This document shows, piece after piece, positions 58,098-64,000 of a stretch of DNA of 64,000 bases. A program made the translations under genes and the position numbers. The DNA is taken from the NCBI RefSeq assembly GCF_017348915.1, contig NZ_CP071383.1, forward strand, positions 1,488,001 to 1,552,000, in the 5' to 3' direction. How positions within the stretch are numbered: position 1 is the first letter of the stretch; each line of letters begins with the position of its first letter. This DNA is from Leclercia pneumoniae. Its GTDB lineage: Bacteria > Pseudomonadota > Gammaproteobacteria > Enterobacterales > Enterobacteriaceae. The notes beneath the pieces are model-generated. The model did no database searches and was not told the origin of the DNA. It saw nothing but the letters and a program-made list of their open reading frames with translations.

Positions 58098-58910
58098 GTG
58101 CTGGATGTGCATCCGAGTGGTTTTTACGCCTGGCTTCAGCAGCCGGATTCACGGCGGCATCATGCTGACCTGAGGCTGACGGGGCTGATAAAGCAGTTCT
58201 GGCTGGAGTCGGGTTGCGTTTATGGTTATCGCAAGATCCACCTCGACCTGCGGGATACCGGACAACAGTGCGGAGTTAACCGTGTCTGGCGACTGATGAA
58301 GCGTGCCGGGATAAGGGCTCAGGTCGGGTACCGTAGCCCACGGGCACGTAAGGGTGAAACCAGCATCGTGACGCCCAACAGGCTCCAGCGGCAGTTCAAC
58401 CCGGAAGCACCGGATGAGCGTTGGGTAACGGACATCACCTACATCCGGACTCACGAAGGCTGGCTGTATCTGGCTGTGGTTGTTGACCTGTTCTCGCGCA
58501 AAGTTATTGGCTGGTCAATGCAGCCCCGGATGACAAAGGATATTGTCCTGAATGCACTTCTGATGGCCGTGTGGCGACGTAATCCTCAAAAGCAGGTGCT
58601 GGTTCATTCTGATCAAGGCAGTCAGTACACAAGCTATGAGTGGCAGTCGTTCCTGAAATCACACGGGCTGGAGGGCAGTATGAGCCGTCGCGGTAACTGT
58701 CATGACAACGCAGTCGCAGAAAGTTTTTTCCAGCTACTGAAACGTGAACGGATAAAGAAAAAGATCTACGGAACGCGAGAAGAAGCTCGCGGTGATATTT
58801 TTGATTACATCGAAATGTTTTATAACAGTAAGCGTCGGCATGGTTCGAGTGATCATATGCCACCAACTGAATACGAAAAACAATATTATCAGCGGCTCGG
58901 AAGTGTCTAG
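58098..58910 (+). CDS. IS3-family transposase OrfB (DDE integrase)
   Basis: 270 residues from the first ATG; the frame is open further upstream to the frameshift site. The rve integrase core has the DDE residues in WVTDITYI, VHSDQGSQYTS and NAVAESFFQLLK. It appears intact. Confidence 0.94.
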   Translation: MLDVHPSGFYAWLQQPDSRRHHADLRLTGLIKQFWLESGCVYGYRKIHLDLRDTGQQCGVNRVWRLMKRAGIRAQVGYRSPRARKGETSIVTPNRLQRQFNPEAPDERWVTDITYIRTHEGWLYLAVVVDLFSRKVIGWSMQPRMTKDIVLNALLMAVWRRNPQKQVLVHSDQGSQYTSYEWQSFLKSHGLEGSMSRRGNCHDNAVAESFFQLLKRERIKKKIYGTREEARGDIFDYIEMFYNSKRRHGSSDHMPPTEYEKQYYQRLGSV

Positions 58911-58928
58911 ATTATCTGTGGCGATTCA

Positions 58929-59230
58929 AAGAGTAAATCTGGAGCCGTTATTGAACTGGTGACAAAAATTATCTGGGGTTGAGGTTCTGCTAATACTTTG
59001 CGATGACAGAACTCAGTTCGCAAAGTTACAGGGAAGGTCTTTGATCACTAGTGACGGCGAAGCGATCAAAGATGAGGCGGCTGAAGTGCTGGGCAGGGTA
59101 AAGTACTTCATCAACCGAACTCTTGACTATGAGCGACCAACGATCTGATTGAGCGAAAGATATAACGTGAACACCTGAGCAATGACATGATAAAGGCCTA
59201 TCAGGCCCCAAATGACAAATAAAATTAAAA
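58929..59230. other. Gene-poor stretch right of the insertion sequence, possible gene remnant
   Basis: No complete gene. One frame is open from 58963 to a stop at 59146-59148 (about 61 codons with no start, ending LDYERPTI). It may be the 3' tail of a late phage gene cut by the IS-associated deletion. The protein family is not recognised, so this is tentative. Confidence 0.3.
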
Positions 59231-59232
59231 AA

Positions 59233-59250
59233 TCCCGCACGGGAGCGGGA
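59233..59250 (-). terminator. Second terminator for the leftward membrane-protein gene
   Basis: On the minus strand, TCCCGC / GCGGGA with a 6-base loop is followed by T6. Confidence 0.65.
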
Positions 59251-59328
59251 AGCAGTATAGCTATATTTTAATTTTATTCTATTTCATAGGGAGTGTTATC
59301 GGCACGTATGGCTGAGACTTTAGAGCAA

Positions 59329-59353
59329 TAAAAACCCGGCGCGGTGGCCGGGC
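59329..59353 (-). terminator. Rho-independent terminator after the membrane-protein gene
   Basis: On the minus strand, CCCGGC / GCCGGG with a 6-base loop is followed by T5, ten bases after the stop codon. Confidence 0.8.
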
Positions 59354-59362
59354 TAGAGTAAA

Positions 59363-60385
59363 TCATCTTGAGATTCTTGATATCATAGCAAGTTCTATTA
59401 TGCCGCTTCGAATTTTGTAGTCTCCGAAAAGATTTGTCGTATCGGATTCTTTCATCGCATCGTACAGTAAATCAGTCTCTTCTTTATCAAAGAATTCAGT
59501 CAAGACATAAGCAGGGAAAGAATAGTCCTCACCAACCCTTCTGCATGTAACAGTAAGCTTTTCTGGGGTTTTCTTAATACCCTCGATCTCAACCTCTACG
59601 GTAAGTTCGCAGTTTGTCATTTTTTCTCGCGGGTTCTGAATCATCTCTTTAATATCTTTCTGGTCTAACTCAATTTTAGCAAGGCCATTGAATTCAACCC
59701 TATCGGCGTCAGAAACCCCTTTTAACACACCGACAACAGCGTTAGCTGCATGGTTTTGTATACCTTCAGAAACATCTCTTGCTGCAGGTGTAGCACTCGA
59801 CGCACTAAGAGCTTCAACAATCCCATCCTTAAGGATTCTCATCCTCTCATTTTCAGAATTGTTATCATCTTTGGCTGAGTCAAGCTCCAGTTGCTTCATC
59901 CCTTTTTCATGCTTGTTTTTGAGATGCGACTTTACAAGCCACGCCCCGGTAAGGAGTAGAGATATGAGGACTAAGCAAATTGCCTTTTCTGTTCCGGTCA
60001 TACCTTGGGTTGATCTCTCAAATGCAATGCCAAAAGAATCTATAACATCCTTGACAGCCACGATAAGGTCAGTACATCCAGGCTCGACCTTAAAGATTAT
60101 CTCAAGCTCTTCACGATCCTTCTTTGTGAGGTGCTTAAGGTTGTCAGTTCCGTGTTTAACAAGCGTATACGCCTTATAGAGTTCTGTCTGAAACTCGCAC
60201 ATCCCTTGTGCTAGCGATGCTGGAATGGTTCCATTATAGCGCTCAGGATCTCCATAAATCTTGAAATTTACGACATTTACTAAGTTTATCCTTAGATTTT
60301 CTACCGCAATTTCTTCACCCTTTCTAAGGCGATTGAGCAAAAATTCAATGTCGCTTAGGTTTGAAATCTCGATTTGATTGTCCAT
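59363..60385 (-). CDS. Uncharacterised single-pass membrane protein at the prophage right end
   Basis: 340 residues in an AT-rich gene. Residues 1-130 form an N-terminal domain, a single transmembrane helix lies at about 134-152 (KAICLVLISLLLTGAWLV), then a charged helical linker and a C-terminal domain of about 150 residues with alternating strands (CELTVEVEIEGIKKTPEKLTV). AGGAAAAA precedes the ATG, and it has its own terminators. Its place beside the attachment site is a common home for lysogen-expressed accessory genes. No enzyme motif is seen and no family is named. Confidence 0.8.
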   Translation of the reverse strand: MDNQIEISNLSDIEFLLNRLRKGEEIAVENLRINLVNVVNFKIYGDPERYNGTIPASLAQGMCEFQTELYKAYTLVKHGTDNLKHLTKKDREELEIIFKVEPGCTDLIVAVKDVIDSFGIAFERSTQGMTGTEKAICLVLISLLLTGAWLVKSHLKNKHEKGMKQLELDSAKDDNNSENERMRILKDGIVEALSASSATPAARDVSEGIQNHAANAVVGVLKGVSDADRVEFNGLAKIELDQKDIKEMIQNPREKMTNCELTVEVEIEGIKKTPEKLTVTCRRVGEDYSFPAYVLTEFFDKEETDLLYDAMKESDTTNLFGDYKIRSGIIELAMISRISR

Positions 60386-60761
60386 TTTTTCCTTAGATCA
60401 TACCCTTGGTAAAAGCTAACAGCTCCAATCTTGTGTCGGATAAGCGCTGAATGTGCCTTCGGCAAATGAAGTAAAATACTTTCTAGACTTCCTTCAAGAT
60501 CACTAAATCAGGCGCAGATTCGTCTCTAACCAAAAGTCTCTTCCGGCCACTGCTACAGTTTGTTGTAAGCTATCGATTCGTGAATAAGCGCTTTGCCCAT
60601 GATGTATAGCTGACCCTGTTTATATTCCGTCACTGAGCAGCCTTTGTATGCATAGCTATCAAAAGGGCGTTAAGAAAAGGCCATTGCATTCCGGATGATT
60701 TGGATTTTAGTTGAAAATATCAGATGTTATAACCTGGTGTTTTTCTCAGTGTTTTGAATGA
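60386..60761. other. Intergenic stretch without recognised genes
   Basis: About 375 AT-rich bases between the membrane-protein gene and the DinI-like gene. It presumably holds the promoter of the membrane-protein gene. No open frame over 60 codons or RNA gene is evident. Confidence 0.5.
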
Positions 60762-61001
60762 TTAGTCTGATACTAACCACATATCCGCCTCTTCAAACAT
60801 TTCCTCCAGCATGCGGTTCAGTTTTTCCCGGTCGCTTTTGCTGGCATCGCTATTCAGAGCGTTCGCCTGCATCGGCTTCACCTTAACCTCAGCGTCGGGG
60901 AAAATTCGGTGAACTCTTTTCGTAAGTTCGGCCAGGATGATCTCCCGGGCACCATTCAGACCCTCAACATTCCGCTTGTCATAAATCAGTTCAACGAACA
61001 T
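60762..61001 (-). CDS. DinI/MsgA-family protein
   Basis: 79 residues (MFVELIYDKRNVEGLNGARE), DinI-like, with the acidic C-terminal helix LEEMFEEADMWLVSD. E. coli DinI modulates RecA filaments; the closely similar Salmonella MsgA lies at the Gifsy-2 right end beside pepN. A LexA box lies 18 bases upstream, so it should be SOS-induced. AAGAGG precedes the ATG. Confidence 0.9.
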   Translation of the reverse strand: MFVELIYDKRNVEGLNGAREIILAELTKRVHRIFPDAEVKVKPMQANALNSDASKSDREKLNRMLEEMFEEADMWLVSD

Positions 61002-61018
61002 ATCAGCCTCTTAGAATA

Positions 61019-61034
61019 CTGTTTGTATATACAG
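61019..61034 (-). promoter_or_regulatory. LexA box of the DinI-like gene
   Basis: On the minus strand CTGTATATACAAACAG, matching the SOS box CTG-N10-CAG and close to the ideal CTGTATATATATACAG. It lies just upstream of the gene's ribosome site. Confidence 0.85.
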
Positions 61035-61170
61035 TATCTTTACCTTGGCCGTTAACCCTGTCAAGCCACATGGAGTGCTCTCATTTCCTCTTTAAGGTTT
61101 TTGGGGTGGTATTTTTTGATGGAAGTGGGCTGTAAGCCCGATGGGGCGCGGCGCGGGAATAAAAAGGCCT

Positions 61171-61188
61171 TGGGGCATGGGTGGGGCA
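61171..61188 (+). repeat. Tandem arm-type repeat near attR
   Basis: Two copies of TGGGGCA start 11 bases apart, the second followed by AAAC. It duplicates the pair near attL. A partial third copy lies at 61142. Confidence 0.6.
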
Positions 61189-61306
61189 AAACCGGTTACT
61201 AAAGTACGTTTAAGTTCGTTAACTTGTCCATCTACCGATATCGCTCATCCCTTGTTTTATGCGCTCCTGGACGATCTTTACCGATATTAAATTTTATGTG
61301 CTCATA

Positions 61307-61322
61307 TTATACAAATGTAGCA
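61307..61322 (+). repeat. attR core
   Basis: TTATACAAATGTAGCA, identical to the left copy. It lies about 105 bases before pepN, so the reconstructed empty site is intergenic. Confidence 0.9.
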
Positions 61323-61426
61323 AAAAGGGTGTTTGTAACTGAAAAGATGAACATTCTGCGTAGCGCGATCTACACAACAGGAATAGACTGGATTCGTTAT
61401 TCGACAAACGATGCAAAAGGTTTTCT

Positions 61427-64000
61427 ATGACACAACAGCCACAAGCCAAATACCGCCACGACTATCGTGCGCCTGAATACCTGATTAGCGATATTGATCT
61501 GACTTTTGACCTGGATGCCACAAAAACTCTTGTTACGGCCGTAAGCCAGGTGACGCGCCAGAGCGCGACGGCTGTTCCCCTGCGCCTCGATGGTGAAGAC
61601 CTGACGCTCGTATCCATCGCGGTAAACGACCAGGCCTGGACAGACTATAAAGAAGAGAACGGCCAGCTGGTTATTGATAACCTGCCGGAGCGTTTTACCC
61701 TGCGCATCGTGACCGAAATTAGCCCGGCAGCCAACACCGCGCTGGAAGGGCTGTACCAATCAGGTGAAGCACTCTGTACGCAGTGTGAAGCCGAAGGTTT
61801 CCGCCATATTACCTGGTATCTGGATCGCCCGGACGTTCTGGCGCGCTTCACCACCAAAATCATGGCCGATAAAACTCGCTATCCATTCCTGCTCTCCAAC
61901 GGTAACCGTGTGGGCGAAGGCGAGCTGGAAAACGGGCGTCACTGGGTGCAGTGGCAAGATCCATTCCCGAAACCTTGCTACCTGTTTGCGCTGGTGGCAG
62001 GCGACTTCGATGTGCTGCGCGACACCTTCAAAACCCGCTCCGGACGCGACGTGGCGCTGGAGCTGTTCGTTGACCGTGGCAACCTCGACCGCGCGCCATG
62101 GGCGATGACGTCGCTCATCAACTCCATGAAGTGGGACGAGGAGCGCTTTGGCCTCGAATATGATCTCGACATCTACATGATCGTCGCCGTCGACTTCTTC
62201 AACATGGGGGCGATGGAGAACAAAGGCCTTAACGTCTTTAACTCCAAATATGTGCTGGCCCGTACCGATACCGCGACCGATAAAGATTACCTGGATATCG
62301 AGCGCGTGATTGGCCATGAATACTTCCACAACTGGACCGGTAACCGCGTGACCTGCCGCGACTGGTTCCAGCTGAGCCTGAAAGAGGGCTTAACCGTCTT
62401 CCGCGATCAGGAGTTCAGCTCGGATCTGGGTTCGCGTGCGGTTAATCGCATCAGCAACGTGCGCACCATGCGCGGTCTGCAGTTTGCTGAAGATGCCAGC
62501 CCGATGGCCCACCCGATTCGCCCGGACAAAGTGATTGAGATGAATAACTTCTACACCCTGACGGTGTATGAAAAGGGTTCTGAAATCATCCGTATGATCC
62601 ACACCCTGTTAGGGGAAGAGAACTTCCAGAAAGGGATGCAGCTCTACTTCGAGCGTCATGACGGCAGCGCCGCCACCTGCGATGACTTTGTGCAGGCGAT
62701 GGAAGATGCTTCCAACGTTGATCTTTCGCACTTCCGCCGCTGGTACAGCCAGGCCGGTACGCCGATTGTTACCGTAAAAGATGATTACAATCCTGAAACC
62801 GAGCAGTACTCTCTGACCATCAGCCAGCGTACGCCGCCAACGGCCGAGCAGGAAGAGAAGCACCCGCTGCACATTCCTTTTGCCATCGAGTTGTATGACA
62901 ACGAAGGAAACGTGATCCCGCTGCAAAAAGGGGGTCACCCGGTGCACAATGTGCTCAACGTTACCCAGGCGGAGCAGACATTTGTATTCGATAACGTCTA
63001 TTTCCAGCCGGTGCCGGCGTTGTTGTGCGAGTTCTCTGCACCCGTTAAGCTCGAATATAAGTGGAGCGATCAACAGCTCACCTTCCTGATGCGTCACGCG
63101 CGCAACGACTTCTCCCGCTGGGATGCGGCCCAGAGCCTGCTGGCGACCTACATTAAGCTGAACGTAAACCGCCATCAGCAAGGACAGCCGCTGTCGGTGC
63201 CGGTCCACGTGGCTGACGCTTTCCGCGCCATTCTGCTGGACGAGAACATCGACCCGGCGCTGGCGGCAGAGATCCTGACCCTGCCTTCCACCAGTGAAAT
63301 TGCTGAGCTGTTTGAGATCATCGATCCGATCGCCATTGTGGCGGTACGCGAAGCGCTGACCCGCACCCTGGCGACCGAACTGGCCGATGAGTTCCTGGCG
63401 CTGTACAACGCGCATAAGCTCGACGAATACCGTGTCGAACATGCTGATATCGGCAAACGTTCACTGCGTAATACCTGTCTTCGCTACCTGGCCTTCGGCG
63501 AAACCGAACTGGCTGATACGCTGGTAAGCAAGCAGTATCACGACGCGGATAATATGACCGACGCGCTGGCTGCCCTGGCCGCTGCGGTGGCCGCTGAGCT
63601 GCCGTGCCGCGACGCGCTGATGCAGGCGTATGACGACAAGTGGCATCAGGACGGCCTGGTAATGGATAAGTGGTTCATTCTGCAATCCACCAGCCCGGCG
63701 GCAGACGTGCTGAATACTGTTCGCCGTCTTCTGAAGCACCGTTCATTTACCATGAGCAACCCGAACCGCGTACGTTCACTGATTGGCGCCTTTGCCAGCA
63801 GCAACCCGGCGGCTTTCCATGCCGAAGACGGCAGCGGGTATCAGTTTATGGTCGAGATGTTGACGGAGCTGAATAGCCGCAACCCGCAGGTGGCGTCGCG
63901 TCTGATTGAGCCACTGATTCGACTGAAGCGTTACGACGAGAAGCGTCAGGCGAAGATGCGTGCGGCGCTCGAGCAGTTGAAAGGGCTGGAGAACCTTTCT
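61427..64000 (+). CDS. pepN: Aminopeptidase N (partial, 3' end beyond window)
   Basis: 858 codons are present of about 870 in E. coli, and the frame is still open at the window end. It is an M1 zinc metallopeptidase that removes N-terminal residues in the cytosol. The substrate loop is MGAMENKGLN and the zinc site GHEYFHNW followed by KEGLTVFRDQEF. The start ATGACACAACAG follows AAAAGG. The attR boundary lies about 105 bases upstream, so promoter elements beyond that are prophage DNA. Confidence 0.98.
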   Translation, partial: MTQQPQAKYRHDYRAPEYLISDIDLTFDLDATKTLVTAVSQVTRQSATAVPLRLDGEDLTLVSIAVNDQAWTDYKEENGQLVIDNLPERFTLRIVTEISPAANTALEGLYQSGEALCTQCEAEGFRHITWYLDRPDVLARFTTKIMADKTRYPFLLSNGNRVGEGELENGRHWVQWQDPFPKPCYLFALVAGDFDVLRDTFKTRSGRDVALELFVDRGNLDRAPWAMTSLINSMKWDEERFGLEYDLDIYMIVAVDFFNMGAMENKGLNVFNSKYVLARTDTATDKDYLDIERVIGHEYFHNWTGNRVTCRDWFQLSLKEGLTVFRDQEFSSDLGSRAVNRISNVRTMRGLQFAEDASPMAHPIRPDKVIEMNNFYTLTVYEKGSEIIRMIHTLLGEENFQKGMQLYFERHDGSAATCDDFVQAMEDASNVDLSHFRRWYSQAGTPIVTVKDDYNPETEQYSLTISQRTPPTAEQEEKHPLHIPFAIELYDNEGNVIPLQKGGHPVHNVLNVTQAEQTFVFDNVYFQPVPALLCEFSAPVKLEYKWSDQQLTFLMRHARNDFSRWDAAQSLLATYIKLNVNRHQQGQPLSVPVHVADAFRAILLDENIDPALAAEILTLPSTSEIAELFEIIDPIAIVAVREALTRTLATELADEFLALYNAHKLDEYRVEHADIGKRSLRNTCLRYLAFGETELADTLVSKQYHDADNMTDALAALAAAVAAELPCRDALMQAYDDKWHQDGLVMDKWFILQSTSPAADVLNTVRRLLKHRSFTMSNPNRVRSLIGAFASSNPAAFHAEDGSGYQFMVEMLTELNSRNPQVASRLIEPLIRLKRYDEKRQAKMRAALEQLKGLENLS

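Larger units (their letters stand above)
57700..58928 (+). mobile_element. IS3-family insertion sequence
   Basis: About 1229 bp with inverted ends sharing TGAATCGCCAC exactly and continuing imperfectly (AGACAC in both). It has two overlapping frames, orfA and orfB, joined by an A7 slippery run. No 3- or 4-bp target duplication is present (CAT on the left, AAG on the right), suggesting loss of flanking DNA. The exact IS name was not assigned. Confidence 0.92.
41520..61322. mobile_element. Cryptic lambdoid prophage between pncB and pepN (Gifsy-2 site)
   Basis: A 19.8-kb element bounded by a 16-bp direct repeat. It contains int, xis, an early leftward operon, cI/cro, helicase and primase, Q, late promoter, lysis genes, a Rha-type gene and an HNH gene. 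Terminase, portal, head and tail genes are missing. The insertion interval and a DinI/MsgA-like gene next to pepN are both features I recall for Salmonella Gifsy-2. The structural deletion means it cannot form particles by itself. Confidence 0.93.

Noticed and set aside
61224..61430. A 68-codon frame spanning attR and overlapping the pepN start
   Set aside because: It is created across the attachment site junction, lacks a ribosome site, and has no recognisable protein features.

Overview
The window is a chromosomal segment of an enteric gammaproteobacterium (Enterobacteriaceae). Gene content and order follow the Escherichia coli 20-21 minute region: dmsC end, ycaD, pflA-pflB-focA, ycaO, ycaP, serC-aroA, cmk, rpsA, ihfB, ycaI, msbA-lpxK, ycaQ, ycaR-kdsB, ycbJ, elyC, cmoM, mukFEB, ldtD, mepK, gloC, aspC, ompF, asnS, pncB, pepN. 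Protein divergence from E. coli, the lack of ycaC and ycaMNK, and the presence of a cigR-like gene suggest Enterobacter, Lelliottia, Leclercia or a near relative. The species cannot be fixed from this sequence alone.

Bases 1-41.5 kb are core genome. They cover anaerobic formate metabolism (pflA, pflB, focA), ribosomal S12 modification (ycaO), serine, shikimate and nucleotide enzymes (serC, aroA, cmk), translation (rpsA, asnS), nucleoid proteins (ihfB, mukFEB), envelope biogenesis (msbA, lpxK, kdsB, elyC, ldtD, mepK), OmpF, and NAD salvage (pncB). Recognisable control sites include an FNR-like box before focA, a CRP-like site before serC, a CpxR-like site before ldtD, OmpR-region conservation before ompF, and a NadR box before pncB. 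One non-core gene sits here: a 75-residue peptide with a textbook double-glycine leader between ycaO and ycaP. It looks like an orphan microcin precursor.

Bases 41,520-61,322 are a cryptic lambdoid prophage inserted between pncB and pepN, the interval used by Salmonella prophage Gifsy-2. It is bounded by a 16-bp direct repeat (attL/attR), with matching tandem arm-type repeats inside each end. The layout is: leftward int-xis and a dense operon of small genes including an SPFH lipoprotein; a cI-type repressor with left and right operators; cro; helicase and primase; antiterminator Q; late promoter and terminator; a non-coding interval with an Arg(UCU) tRNA-like gene; and a lysis cassette (two holin-type proteins, lysozyme, Rz/Rz1). 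Then come a Rha-type regulator, three unknown genes and an HNH endonuclease. The expected terminase, head and tail genes are absent, and an IS3-family element without target duplication lies exactly at that break. The right end carries an unknown membrane protein and a LexA-controlled DinI/MsgA-type gene. The element therefore appears able to excise, replicate in part and lyse, but not to make virions.

From 61.4 kb the core genome resumes with pepN, cut off by the window end about 12 codons before its usual length.
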